Shown here piece by piece: positions 42,383 through 52,121 of a stretch of DNA of 64,000 nt. The notes beneath the pieces are model-generated. The model saw nothing but the letters and a program-made list of their open reading frames with translations. It was not told the origin of the DNA and searched no databases. Position 1 is the stretch's first letter, and the number at the start of each line of letters is the position of its first letter. The translations under genes and the position numbers were made by a program. The stretch is from an uncultured Rhodospirillales bacterium (GTDB taxonomy: Bacteria; Pseudomonadota; Alphaproteobacteria; CACIAM-22H2), in assembly GCA_937926175.1 (NCBI GenBank), contig CALANV010000037.1, positions 1-64,000 of the forward strand, in the 5' to 3' direction.

Positions 42383-43354
42383 TCAGTTCGAGGCTGGCGC
42401 CTCGCGCAGCAGAACGATGCTGATGCGCCGGTTGCGCGGATCGAATGGATTGTCGGCGAAAAGCGGTTCCTGATCCGCCTTGCCGACCACGCGGCTGATG
42501 CGGTCTTCAGGGAGACCCGCCTCGATCAGGGTCCGGCGGCTGGAATTGGCACGGTCGGTCGACAGTTCCCAGTTTCCGTAGCTGCCATTGGCCCTCGCGA
42601 ACGGCGTCGCGTCAGTATGGCCGGTGACGGCGATCTTGTTCGGCAGCCGCTGTACGACCTGGGCGACGAGCTGCATCAGCTTTCGCGTATGATCGTAAGG
42701 AACGGCGGAGCCGAGCGGAAACATCGCGAAACGTTCTTGGTCGACGATCTGGATGCGCATGCCTTCGGGCGTGCGATCGATGATCAGGCTTTGCGCGAGC
42801 TGGCGCAACTCCGGCACGTCCTGGATTGCCTGGCGCAGCGCATGTTCGACCCTTGTGAACTCCTCTTCCTCGCGCTCGGCGAGCGCCTTCTCGATGTCCG
42901 CTTCGCTGATCTCCTTTTCCTTCTGGGTTTCGGACCGCTCCTTGCCGGACTGCGCGTCCTCGGCGCGTTCGTCGTTGTCGACCTCGGACGGCGCCGGTGC
43001 GTCGGCGACGTCGCTGGGCTCTTCGGATTCGTCCGCTTCCGGGGCCTGCGGGATCCCCAGCACGACCCCGCCTGTCGTTCGCGACAACTGTCCGCTCGCG
43101 AGCACTGTACCGCCCAGGATGTTGCCGCTCCCCGACGTCGATCGCGAAACGCTCTCTGGCGTGAAGTATTGTGCGATGCCTTCCTTCTGCTCTTCGGTCG
43201 TGACGTTGAGAAGCCACAGCAGCAAAAAGAACGCCATCATCGCCGTCACGAAATCGGCGTAGGCCACCTTCCAGGCGCCGCCGTGATGGGCGTGATCGCT
43301 GTTCTTCTTCTTCCTGACGATGATGACGGGTTGGTTGCTTTGCTCTTCGGCCAT
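42383..43354 (-). CDS. motB: Flagellar motor stator protein MotB
   Basis: A 323-residue protein. A basic cytoplasmic N-terminus is followed by one membrane helix with the proton-binding Asp34 (AYADFVTAMMAFFLLLWLLN). A plug and a long acidic linker (about residues 105-175) come next. The C-terminal OmpA-like peptidoglycan-binding domain has GHTDATPF, NWELSTDRANSSRRTLI and NPFDPRNRRISIVL. It forms the stator with MotA, whose gene lies 25 nt upstream. Confidence 0.95.
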   Translation of the reverse strand: MAEEQSNQPVIIVRKKKNSDHAHHGGAWKVAYADFVTAMMAFFLLLWLLNVTTEEQKEGIAQYFTPESVSRSTSGSGNILGGTVLASGQLSRTTGGVVLGIPQAPEADESEEPSDVADAPAPSEVDNDERAEDAQSGKERSETQKEKEISEADIEKALAEREEEEFTRVEHALRQAIQDVPELRQLAQSLIIDRTPEGMRIQIVDQERFAMFPLGSAVPYDHTRKLMQLVAQVVQRLPNKIAVTGHTDATPFARANGSYGNWELSTDRANSSRRTLIEAGLPEDRISRVVGKADQEPLFADNPFDPRNRRISIVLLREAPASN

Positions 43355-43379
43355 GGGGCAGCGCGCCGATCTCGGTCAG

Positions 43380-44240
43380 CTAGACTGGCGGCAGCGCCGC
43401 GACGGCTTCTTCGACCTCGTAGAACGTCGGCCGCACGTTGGAGAGCAGCGCCTTGCGGGCGAATTCGACCGCGACTGCCGGCGCGTAACCCTGCATGTAG
43501 GCGAGCAGGCCGGCCTTGATGCAGAGAAGGTACTTGACTTCGGCGTCGTAGCGCGCCTTGAGCGCATTCGCGATTGGGCCGATGAAACCATAGGACAGGA
43601 GCACGCCGAGGAACGTGCCGACGAGTGCCGCACCGATCAGCTTGCCGAGCACTTCCGGGGGCTCGGTGATCGCGCCCATCGTCTTGATGACGCCGAGCAC
43701 CGCGGCGACGATGCCGAGCGCGGGCATGCCGTCCGCCATCGTCTGCAGGGCCGAGGCGATCTGGTTCTTTTCCGCGTGATGCGTCTCGATCTCCTCGTCG
43801 ATCAGCGCTTCCATCTCGTGCGGATTGTCGCTGCCCAGCGTCAGCAGCCGCAGATAGTCGCACAGGAACGTCATCGCGTAGGTATCCGCGGCGAACATCG
43901 GAAACTTGGACCAAAGACTGCTTTCGGCCGGCTTCTCGATGTGCTGCTCGAGCGCTAGCATGCCCTTGGTCTTCGCCAGCTTGAACACGGTGTAGAGCAG
44001 GGACAGGAGCTCGAGATAAGCTTCCTTGGAATAGGGAGATCCCTTGAACAACTCGCCGAGCGCGCTCAGCGTCCGTTTGATTACCGGCATCGGGTTCGCG
44101 ATGATGAACGCGCCGATCGCCGCACCGCCGATGATGAGGAGCTCGAACGGCTGAATCAGCACCGCGAGCTTGCCGCCCATGGCGACGTAGCCGCCGATGA
44201 CGCAGAAGATCACCGTCATCGAGCCGATCAAGAACAGCAT
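43380..44240 (-). CDS. motA: Flagellar motor stator protein MotA
   Basis: A 286-residue inner-membrane protein with four helices and the usual cytoplasmic loop (residues about 60-165). It shows FLIGSMTVIFCVIGGYVAMGG, ALQTMADGMPALGIVAAVLGVIKTMG and LVGTFLGVLLSYGFIGPIA. Proton flow through MotAB drives flagellar rotation. The ATG at 44240 has SD AAGGGA. No other flagellar genes lie in the window. Confidence 0.95.
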   Translation of the reverse strand: MLFLIGSMTVIFCVIGGYVAMGGKLAVLIQPFELLIIGGAAIGAFIIANPMPVIKRTLSALGELFKGSPYSKEAYLELLSLLYTVFKLAKTKGMLALEQHIEKPAESSLWSKFPMFAADTYAMTFLCDYLRLLTLGSDNPHEMEALIDEEIETHHAEKNQIASALQTMADGMPALGIVAAVLGVIKTMGAITEPPEVLGKLIGAALVGTFLGVLLSYGFIGPIANALKARYDAEVKYLLCIKAGLLAYMQGYAPAVAVEFARKALLSNVRPTFYEVEEAVAALPPV

Positions 44241-44339
44241 GCAGAATCCCTTGGCCGCACGATACGCCCGCGCGGGCACCTTATGCGGACAGGGTTAAGA
44301 TCCGGTTATCGGCGCCAATACCGCCGGTTGCAGAGCGTC

Positions 44340-45569
44340 CTACGCGGTGCCGGCCGCCGTGTCGGCGAGGCGCTGCACTCTGAGGCCCTTCGCCTCGATG
44401 CGCGCGACGATCTCGTTGAGATGATCGCCGTTTCGCGTCTCCACGACGATCTCCAGATCGGTACGGGTGACGGGGACGTCCTGGAACAGCCTCTGGTGGT
44501 AGATCTCGACGATGTTGCCGCCGGCTTCGGCGATCGCCGCCGCAACCTGTGCGAGTTTGCCGGGTGCATCCGGAATCTCGACGCGCAGGCGGCCGATACG
44601 GCCATCGCGCATCAGGCCGCGCATCAGGATGGAGGCGAGGATCCGTGCATCGATGTTGCCGCCGGAGACGATCAGGCCGACCCGTCGTCCCTGGAAGCGC
44701 GTTGGCTCCGAGAGTACGGCGGCGAGTGAGGCCGCTCCTGCGCCTTCGGCGACGATTCTGGCATCCGTTGCAAGGAGGTTGACGGCGCGTTCCAGCATCG
44801 GCTCGGTCACGAGCAGGATGTCGTCGACGCACGATCGGATGATCCGGCCGGTCAGCTCGCCCGGCTCCTTGACCGCGATACCTTCGGCGAGCGTGGAGCC
44901 GCCGGCAGGCGTGATCCCGCGCCCTTGCACGTGGTTGGCCATGGACGGATACGATGCCGCCTGCACGCCGATGATCCGGATCCGCGGGTTGAACGCCCGC
45001 GCGGCCGTCGCGACGCCGGCGATCAGTCCGCCACCGCCGATGGGGACGACGATCGCTTCCAGATCGGGGGCCGCCGCGAGCATTTCCAGGGCGACGGTTC
45101 CCTGGCCGGCGATGATGGACGGATCGTCGTACGGGTGAATGAAGGTATAACCTTCGGCCGCCGCAAGCCGGTGGGCATAGTCGGAGGCGCCGGTAAGATC
45201 CTCGCCCTCCAGGACGACCTTTGCGCCAAGCGCTGCCGTGCGGTCGATCTTCGTGAAGGGCGTGGTGCGGGGCATGACGATCGTCGCCGGAATGCCCAGG
45301 CGGCGGGCGTGATAGGCCACGCCCTGCGCATGATTGCCTGCCGAAACGGCGATGACGCCCCGGCTGCAGGCGATCGGATCGAGACTCAGCAGTTTGACGA
45401 GAGCACCGCGAACCTTGAACGAGCCGGTGTGTTGGAGGTTCTCAAGCTTCAACACGAGGTCGGCGCCGGTGATGGCCGACAGACGCGGGGCTTCCACGGT
45501 CGGCGTCGCGATCACTGCGTCGGCGATCTGTACGGCGGCCGCGCGGATGTGCTCGATGTCGACAGACAT
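44340..45569 (-). CDS. Threonine ammonia-lyase with ACT domain
   Basis: A 409-residue PLP fold type II enzyme deaminating threonine to 2-oxobutyrate. The PLP lysine lies in HTGSFKVRGALVKLL, with SAGNHAQGVAYH, GGGGLIAGVA and SGGNIDARILA. A C-terminal ACT domain (about residues 330-400) suggests allosteric control, of the TdcB/IlvA-short type. ATG 45569 is used; a TTG at 45587 that overlaps the preceding stop (TTGA) is an alternative. It is a paralogue of the shorter dehydratase at 19212-20219. Confidence 0.9.
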   Translation of the reverse strand: MSVDIEHIRAAAVQIADAVIATPTVEAPRLSAITGADLVLKLENLQHTGSFKVRGALVKLLSLDPIACSRGVIAVSAGNHAQGVAYHARRLGIPATIVMPRTTPFTKIDRTAALGAKVVLEGEDLTGASDYAHRLAAAEGYTFIHPYDDPSIIAGQGTVALEMLAAAPDLEAIVVPIGGGGLIAGVATAARAFNPRIRIIGVQAASYPSMANHVQGRGITPAGGSTLAEGIAVKEPGELTGRIIRSCVDDILLVTEPMLERAVNLLATDARIVAEGAGAASLAAVLSEPTRFQGRRVGLIVSGGNIDARILASILMRGLMRDGRIGRLRVEIPDAPGKLAQVAAAIAEAGGNIVEIYHQRLFQDVPVTRTDLEIVVETRNGDHLNEIVARIEAKGLRVQRLADTAAGTA

Positions 45570-45583
45570 TTCGGACGTTGCGC

Positions 45584-47953
45584 TCAAGGTGGCGCAAGAA
45601 TGAGGACGTCGCCCGCCGCGCGCAAGCTTTCGCGTGTGCCGCTCAGGCGGATATGTCCGCCATCGGCCCAGACCGGGGCCAGATCGCCGCGGTGCGGCGA
45701 GAGCGGGTGCCCGGACTGTCCGGGAACGGCGATGAACAGGGATTGGTCCAGATCGGACAGATCATAGATGGCGCGATAGCCGGCCCCGTGCACGTGTGCA
45801 AACGGCGTTACCGGGTCGCTGATGCGGGTCGCCCCGCGATTGACGGTGAAGTAGTCGCCGTCGGTCGGCACATGCAAGTCGACGATGTCGCGAACGACGG
45901 GGAGCCGGCTCAAAAGCGCATGCCGGAACGATGCGACGTGGATATGTCCCCAGCGCCAGGCGTCGATGTCTTGGCCATGCCTTTCGGCCAGCCACGCGAC
46001 CGCACGGCGCAGCGCCTGGGTGACCTGTGTCGCGCAATCCTCGCGCGCCGGCGTCCGGGTATCGTCGCAGAAGCCGGACGTTCCGTCGACCGCACGAAGC
46101 AGCAGTAGCGGTCGCGCACGGAACACCTCGTCGGCGAGCGGGCCGAGCTCGTCGGCGATGAGCGCTTTCGTGAGTTCGCGCATCCAGGCATTGAAGATCA
46201 GCGGTTCGGGCCGGTCGCGCCGCATGTCGCCATTCCACGTCGCAAGTCGTGCCAGTGCCGCGCGACTCAGGTCGTCGCTGGGCGCCGTACGCAGAAGCCC
46301 CGGCAGGATCTCCTGCGCGAAGAGCGAGACGGCGTCGGTCAGGATGTCCGCCATCCCAGCGGCATCGTGGACCGGCCGCGCGTCGAGCAGTTCGGCGATG
46401 CGCCGCGCCCGGTACGGGGCGTCCCAGTCGCGGCTGATGAAGACCGGGAAATCCTCGGGGACGATGCGGTTGTTCGCGTTGATGATCCGCCCGGACGGCG
46501 GGTTGAACGCGTGGGGAAGCTGGTCGAAGGGCGCAAAGCCGATCCAGTCGTAGGCACCGGTCCATCCCGGCTGCGGCATCCAGCCGGTACCCGATTTCCG
46601 CACCGGGACGAGACCGGGGCTGTAGAACCCGATGTTACCGTCGCGATCGGCATAGACGATGTTCTGCATCGGTGCGTGCCAGTCGTACAACGCGGCCACG
46701 AACTCCTTCCAGTTGCGTGCGCGATTGAGGCCGAACAGCGCCGCGGGCGTGCGATCGGCCACGCGGAATCCGGGCATCGCCAGCGATACGACATGGCCAG
46801 CCTCGGCAACCTCCTGGGCCGATCGGTTGAGGTCGGAGATGACGACGCCGTTGCGGGTGGTCCGAACCGTCATGATGACGTCGGCCTCGCCCTTCACCTT
46901 GATCGTTTCGCGGCGCAGTCCGAAGGGGCGGGGGCCGTCCGGCGTCAGGTAGCGTGCCGGATCCGTCGGATCGACGCGCTCGATGAACAGGTCTTGGGTG
47001 TCGGCGGCCGTGGTCGTGAAGCCCCACGCCACATGCCCGTTGTGACCGAGTACGACCGCGGGCACGCCGGGGGCGGAGGCACCGACGAGGTTGAAGTCCG
47101 GTGTCTCGATCCGTACCAGATACCATTGGCCCGGCGCGTTCAGCGACAGGTGCGGATCGTTGACCAGGATCGGCTTGCCCGAGCGGGTCAGGGCGCCGGA
47201 CAGCACCCATTCGTTCGATGCGAGGCGCGGACCCAGCGGTGCCGGCAGTACGCGCGCCAGACCGTCGAGATCGAGATCCCGGTAAAGACCGCCGCGCGCG
47301 GCCAGCGTCGTGACGTCATCGGACGGCCATTCGGGCCAGAGCTCCCGCAGCATCTCGGGCGACAGACGGTCCGCAAGACGCGCACGCGTCAGCTCGTCGC
47401 GCCAGTTCCCCGTGAGCTGAAGCGTCATCAGCTTGCCCCACAGGATGGAGTCGCGCGGTTGCCATGGTTCGGGCGTGCGGCCCGCGATCAGGAACTCGGG
47501 CGGCAGCGCACCCGACCGCGTTTCCAGGAACGCGTTGACGCCTGCCGCATATGTCGAGAGCAGGTCGCGCCATTCCGGCGCGAGCGCGGCAAGGCTCGCC
47601 TCGGCCTGCCCGGTAAGGTCGAGGGCGCGCATGAAGCGGTCGAGATCGAGGGTGGACGGTCCGAACATCTCGGACAGGCGGCCCTGACCGGCCATCCGCA
47701 TCATGTCCATCTGGAACAGCCGGTCCTGCGCATGCACGAAACCCAGGGCATAGATCGCATCCGCTTCGCTCGACGCGAAAATGTGCGGAACGCCATGCGC
47801 GTCGCGGATGATCTCGACCTCCGCACCGGGGCTCGCCACCGCAATGCGTCCCCTGGTCTGGGGCAGGGACGAGGCGAGCCACGCATAGGCTGCGGCCGCT
47901 GCCAGCACGACCAGCGCCAGCGCCGCGCCAAATGCGCGCAGAACCCACTTCAT
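45584..47953 (-). CDS. Penicillin acylase family (Ntn) hydrolase
   Basis: A 789-residue periplasmic precursor. An N-terminal hydrophobic segment (residues 5-30) is followed by the alpha chain. The predicted autoprocessing point is before Ser246 in RLASNEWVLSG, which becomes the N-terminal nucleophile of the beta chain. NDPHLSLNAPGQWY, GHNGHVAWGFTTTAADTQDLF and GRIINANNRIVPEDFPVFIS are family motifs. Substrates in this family include acyl-homoserine lactones, penicillins and other amides; none can be chosen here. The stop lies 14 nt before the threonine ammonia-lyase ATG, so the two may be cotranscribed. Confidence 0.9.
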   Translation of the reverse strand: MKWVLRAFGAALALVVLAAAAAYAWLASSLPQTRGRIAVASPGAEVEIIRDAHGVPHIFASSEADAIYALGFVHAQDRLFQMDMMRMAGQGRLSEMFGPSTLDLDRFMRALDLTGQAEASLAALAPEWRDLLSTYAAGVNAFLETRSGALPPEFLIAGRTPEPWQPRDSILWGKLMTLQLTGNWRDELTRARLADRLSPEMLRELWPEWPSDDVTTLAARGGLYRDLDLDGLARVLPAPLGPRLASNEWVLSGALTRSGKPILVNDPHLSLNAPGQWYLVRIETPDFNLVGASAPGVPAVVLGHNGHVAWGFTTTAADTQDLFIERVDPTDPARYLTPDGPRPFGLRRETIKVKGEADVIMTVRTTRNGVVISDLNRSAQEVAEAGHVVSLAMPGFRVADRTPAALFGLNRARNWKEFVAALYDWHAPMQNIVYADRDGNIGFYSPGLVPVRKSGTGWMPQPGWTGAYDWIGFAPFDQLPHAFNPPSGRIINANNRIVPEDFPVFISRDWDAPYRARRIAELLDARPVHDAAGMADILTDAVSLFAQEILPGLLRTAPSDDLSRAALARLATWNGDMRRDRPEPLIFNAWMRELTKALIADELGPLADEVFRARPLLLLRAVDGTSGFCDDTRTPAREDCATQVTQALRRAVAWLAERHGQDIDAWRWGHIHVASFRHALLSRLPVVRDIVDLHVPTDGDYFTVNRGATRISDPVTPFAHVHGAGYRAIYDLSDLDQSLFIAVPGQSGHPLSPHRGDLAPVWADGGHIRLSGTRESLRAAGDVLILAPP

Positions 47954-48087
47954 CCGGTCACGTTGCTCCGATCGCCGATGGTTCGCTTGAACGTAGTCAC
48001 GCCGCCGGCGATTTCAAACGAAAAGGCTGTGCGGCGGGGGCGTGCGGCGCTGCGGCAGTGCCGTGGCGGCGCCGGCCACCCGGTCCG

Positions 48088-49590
48088 TCAGGTCATGTTG
48101 AAGATGATCGTTTTCTTGTGGGTGAAGTGATCGAGCATCGCCTCGAGCGAGGCCTCCTTGCCGAGGCCCGACTGCTTTATGCCGCCATACGACAGCCCCG
48201 GCTGCACGACCAGATTCTGGTTCACCTGAACGAAGCCGGCCTCGAGCCGCTTGGTTGCGTCCATCGCCGTCTTCAGGTCGCGCGTCCATATGGTTGCCGC
48301 GAGGCCGTAGGCGGAATCGTTGGCGGCCGCGATGACCTCCTCGTAGCCGCTGAACTTCATGACGCAGGTCACGGGGCCGAAGATCTCTTCGCGCGCCACG
48401 CGGCTGTCGTTCGAGATGCCGGTCAGAATCACCGGGCGGATGAACAGGCCGTCCTTGAACTTCGGATCGCTCGGCAGCGCCGAGCACTCGATCGCCTTGG
48501 CGCCCGGCGTCTCGGTGCCGATCTTGATGTACGAGCGCACCTTCTCGTATTGCGGCCGGGAGATGATCGCGCCGATGTCGGTCGCCTCGTCGAGCGGGTC
48601 GCCCATCTTCATGGCGTCAACCTTCTGCTTGAGCTTGGCGACGAACTCGTCATGCACCTTTTCGTGGACGAAGATGCGGATCGCGGCGGTGCAGCTCTGG
48701 CCCTGACGGGTAAAGCGCATGCCGACGATCGCCCCGGCCACGGCACGATCGATGTCGGCGTCGGCCATGACGATCATCGGGCTCTTGCCGCCGAGCTCGA
48801 GGGTCACCGGAATCAGCTTCTCGGCCGCAGTCTTGTATACGATCTTGCCGGTTTCCACCGAGCCGGTGAATGTCACCTTGTCGATCTTCGGATGGGCGAC
48901 CAGCGGCCCGCCGCATTCCGGTCCGTAGCCGGACAGGATGTTGAACACACCTGGAGGCAGCACCTGATTCATGATCTGACAGGTGCGGAGCACGGCGAGC
49001 GGCGCCTCTTCGGCGGATTTCACCACCACGCTGTTGCCGGCAACGAGCGCGGGCGCGATCTTGAGCGCCATCAGCATCATCGGCACGTTCCACGGGATGA
49101 TTGCGCCGACTACACCGATCGGCTCGCGCACCGTCACCGTCAGCATGTCCGGACTGAAGGGGACGGTTTCGCCCTTCAGTTCGGTGCCGAGCCCGCCGTA
49201 ATACACGAACACGTCGGCAAGCACCGAGGCCTCGACGCGGCTCTCGGTCCTGAGTGCCTTGCCCGTCTCGAGGGCGACGAGGCGTCCAAGCTCCTCGACG
49301 TGCGCGTTGAGGATGCGGCCGCATTCGGCGACGAGCTTGCCGCGCTGGCGCGCCGGCATCTTGGCCCAGTCGGTCTGTGCCTTGACGGCGGCGGCGACCG
49401 CCGCATCGACATCCGCCTTCTCGCTCAGCGCCGCCTTGGCGATCTCCTGTCCCGTCGCCGGATTCACCACCGGAAAGGTCTTGCCGGAGACGGACGGGAC
49501 GAGGGCGCCATCGATGAGGTTGTATCCGGAAAGTTTATTGGCGAGCGCGAACGGATCTGTATTGGGGACGATGGCGTTTGTCGCGGACAT
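48088..49590 (-). CDS. NAD(P)-dependent aldehyde dehydrogenase
   Basis: A 500-residue ALDH. It has IIPWNVPMMLMALKIAPAL, FTGSVETGK for the cofactor fold, the general-base Glu in TLELGGKSP, and the catalytic Cys in RQGQSCTAAIRIF. EEIFGPVTCVM and GGIKQSGLGKE follow. The aldehyde is unknown. The ATG has SD GGAGGAA. It sits 26 nt after matB, so an oxidation step linked to malonate or malonate-semialdehyde metabolism is possible (inference). Confidence 0.9.
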   Translation of the reverse strand: MSATNAIVPNTDPFALANKLSGYNLIDGALVPSVSGKTFPVVNPATGQEIAKAALSEKADVDAAVAAAVKAQTDWAKMPARQRGKLVAECGRILNAHVEELGRLVALETGKALRTESRVEASVLADVFVYYGGLGTELKGETVPFSPDMLTVTVREPIGVVGAIIPWNVPMMLMALKIAPALVAGNSVVVKSAEEAPLAVLRTCQIMNQVLPPGVFNILSGYGPECGGPLVAHPKIDKVTFTGSVETGKIVYKTAAEKLIPVTLELGGKSPMIVMADADIDRAVAGAIVGMRFTRQGQSCTAAIRIFVHEKVHDEFVAKLKQKVDAMKMGDPLDEATDIGAIISRPQYEKVRSYIKIGTETPGAKAIECSALPSDPKFKDGLFIRPVILTGISNDSRVAREEIFGPVTCVMKFSGYEEVIAAANDSAYGLAATIWTRDLKTAMDATKRLEAGFVQVNQNLVVQPGLSYGGIKQSGLGKEASLEAMLDHFTHKKTIIFNMT

Positions 49591-49616
49591 CGGGCGTTCC
49601 TCCGGCGCTGTGGCCT

Positions 49617-51140
49617 TCAGCTGGATGTGAAGGCGTCTTTGTAGCGTTCGCGTAACACGTTCTTCTGGACCTTGCCCATCGCATTTCGGGGCAGTTCGTC
49701 GACGAAATAGACGCGTTTCGGGACCTTGTAGTTCGCAAGCCGTCCCTTCAGCCGCATGATGATCGCATCGCCGGTGGGTTCGTGCCGGCCGGCGCGACGC
49801 TGGACCACGGCGACGACGCCTTCCCCGAAATCGGGGTGGGGGACGCCGATGACGGCCGATTCGGCAACACCGTCCATCTGGTCGATCTCGTCCTCGACCT
49901 CCTTCGGATAGACGTTGAAGCCACCCGAGATGATCAGATCCTTGGCCCGGCCCGAGATGTAGACGTAGCCGCGCGCATCGATCCGTCCGACGTCGCCGGT
50001 GATGAAGAACCCGTCAGGCCGGAACTCGGCCTTCGTCTTCTCCGGCATCCGCCAGTAGCCCTTGAAGACGTTGGGGCCGCGGACTTCGATGACGCCGATC
50101 TCGTCGGTACCGAGAATCTTTCCCTTGTCGTCCGCGATCCGGACTTCGACCCCCGGCAGTGGCTGGCCGCAGCTGCCTGCGATGCGCTCGCCGTGGAGCG
50201 GGTTTGACGTGAGCATGCCGGTCTCGGTCATACCGTAGCGTTCCAGGATTGTATGGCCGGTACGTTCGCGGAAGGCGTTGAACGTGTCGGCAAGCAGCGG
50301 TGCCGACCCGGCGATGAACAGTCGCATGTGTTTGACCAGGTCGCGGGTGAACCGCTGGTCGGCCAGAAGACGAACATAGAACGTCGGCACGCCCATGAAC
50401 ACGGTTGCGCGCGGCAACAGCCGGATGATCGCGTCGACGTCGAACCTCGGCAGGAACAGCATGCCGGTGCCGTTCAGAAGCACGCAGTTCGTCGCGACGA
50501 ACAGGCCATGGGTATGGAAGATAGGCAGCGCGTGCAGCAGGACGTCGTCGGCCTGGAAACCCCACACCTGGTGCAGCGTGAGTGCGTTCGAGGCGAGGTT
50601 CAAGTGCGTCATCATGGCACCCTTGGAACGGCCGGTGGTGCCCGAGGTGTACAGGATCGCCGCGAGATCGTCGCGTGCCGCCGCGACGGTCGGATAGTCG
50701 GCGTCGAGATCGCGACTGCGTTCGACCAGCGTGCCGCCACCCGCCTGATCCAGCGTGAGGACGTGCGGAACCTTGGCCCGGGCGGCGATTTCACCGATCC
50801 AGTCCACGGCTTCCGGACGGCAGACGACTACCCGCGGCTCGGCGTCGTGCAGGAAATAATCGATCTCTGCCTTCTGATAAGCCGTATTGAGCGGGAGATA
50901 GACTGCGCCGGCCCGCAGGCAGGCCAGGTAGAGAAAGATGGCTTCGGGAGATTTTTCGACCTGGACCGCGACGCGGTCGCCTTTCTCGATGCCGAGCCGG
51001 GTCAGCAGGTGCGCATAGCGGCCCGAAATCTGCTCCAGATCGGCGTAGGTGTAGATCTTTCCGGTCTCTGTCTCGATGAAGGGACGGTTGCGGTCGTCCG
51101 GAAAACGGCTTTCGAACAGGCTGTAAAGGTTGTCGTTCAT
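49617..51140 (-). CDS. Malonyl-CoA synthetase (acyl-adenylate family)
   Basis: A 507-residue AMP-forming acyl-CoA ligase. Motif A3 is LYTSGTTGRSKGAM, then LPIFHTHGLFVATN, ERYGMTETGML, GDVGRIDARGYVYISGRAKDLIISGGFNVYP, and the C-terminal lysine region PRNAMGKVQKN. The whole length resembles MatB, which makes malonyl-CoA from malonate; other short dicarboxylates are possible. ATG at 51140 begins MNDNLYSLFE, MatB-like. It is upstream of the aldehyde dehydrogenase. Confidence 0.85.
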   Translation of the reverse strand: MNDNLYSLFESRFPDDRNRPFIETETGKIYTYADLEQISGRYAHLLTRLGIEKGDRVAVQVEKSPEAIFLYLACLRAGAVYLPLNTAYQKAEIDYFLHDAEPRVVVCRPEAVDWIGEIAARAKVPHVLTLDQAGGGTLVERSRDLDADYPTVAAARDDLAAILYTSGTTGRSKGAMMTHLNLASNALTLHQVWGFQADDVLLHALPIFHTHGLFVATNCVLLNGTGMLFLPRFDVDAIIRLLPRATVFMGVPTFYVRLLADQRFTRDLVKHMRLFIAGSAPLLADTFNAFRERTGHTILERYGMTETGMLTSNPLHGERIAGSCGQPLPGVEVRIADDKGKILGTDEIGVIEVRGPNVFKGYWRMPEKTKAEFRPDGFFITGDVGRIDARGYVYISGRAKDLIISGGFNVYPKEVEDEIDQMDGVAESAVIGVPHPDFGEGVVAVVQRRAGRHEPTGDAIIMRLKGRLANYKVPKRVYFVDELPRNAMGKVQKNVLRERYKDAFTSS

Positions 51141-51227
51141 ATCGGCTCGCGCGTCCACGGAATGTCTTGGTTGTCATACCGTGGCCGCCTGGGGCGTGCA
51201 ACGCAGTCCCGACGGCGGACAATGGGG

Positions 51228-52121
51228 CTATTCTGCCGGGGCGCGACGCTTTTCCCGGACGAGGCCGAGCAGCGCGTTCATCGCCAGCGAGCCGATCACG
51301 ATCAACCCGCCCATGAGGGCGAGGTCGGTCGGACGCTCGCCGATGCCGAGCCACACCCAGATCGGACCGAGCGTGGTCTCGAGCAGCGAGAGCAGGCCGA
51401 TCTCCGCGGCCGACAGATGCCGCGCGGCCAGCGTCATCAGCATGCAGCCCAGCCCGAGCTGAACCGTTCCCATCAGGGCCAGAACCGCGATGTCATGGAC
51501 CGTCGACGTGAATGGCAATGCGAAGGGCAGCGACAACGGCAGGGAAATGATGCCGGCGATCACCACGGTCGGAACCATGTCGATGTCGGCGGCATGCCGG
51601 CGAAGGACGATGATGTTCGCGGTGAAGGCCAGCGGAACGCCCAGGGCCAGCAGGTTGCCCAGGAAGCCGCCGTGCTCCAGCGAATCCGCGAACATCAGCA
51701 CCATCCCGGCAAGGCCGATGGCCATGGCCACCCACGTCCGCGCCGGCACGCGCTCGCGTAACAGCGCCCAGCCGAACAGGGCGGCTACGAAGGGCGACAG
51801 GCTCATGATCACGAGCGTATTGGCGACCGTCGTACGCGTGACCGACAGGATGAAGAAGAAGAACGTCAGCGACAGGAAGAATCCGGTGACGATGCCCCAG
51901 CGCCCGACCGCCGCGAACTTCATCGGCGTGCGGCGACCGTGCCAGACGAACAGGAGCGCGGTCAGCGTCAGAACCATGAAGAGCGACCGCCAGAACACGA
52001 TTTCCCAGCCGTTCGTCACGGCGACGTTGCGCACCAGGATGCCGCCGGTACTCCAGCACAGCCCCGCGGCAGCCATGAGCAGCAGGCCGCGTACGCGGTT
52101 GGGGCGGAACGGGGCGGTCAT
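51228..52121 (-). CDS. EamA/DMT-family transporter, full length
   Basis: A 297-residue inner-membrane exporter-type protein with about ten helices in two EamA halves (AAAGLCWSTGGILVRN and LSLSPFVAALFGWALLRERVP; then LGVPLAFTANIIVL and ARHLSAAEIGLLSLLETTLGPIWVWLGIGE). The substrate is unknown. Its ATG overlaps the stop of the shorter paralogue (ATGA), so they form a two-gene unit. Confidence 0.9.
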   Translation of the reverse strand: MTAPFRPNRVRGLLLMAAAGLCWSTGGILVRNVAVTNGWEIVFWRSLFMVLTLTALLFVWHGRRTPMKFAAVGRWGIVTGFFLSLTFFFFILSVTRTTVANTLVIMSLSPFVAALFGWALLRERVPARTWVAMAIGLAGMVLMFADSLEHGGFLGNLLALGVPLAFTANIIVLRRHAADIDMVPTVVIAGIISLPLSLPFALPFTSTVHDIAVLALMGTVQLGLGCMLMTLAARHLSAAEIGLLSLLETTLGPIWVWLGIGERPTDLALMGGLIVIGSLAMNALLGLVREKRRAPAE

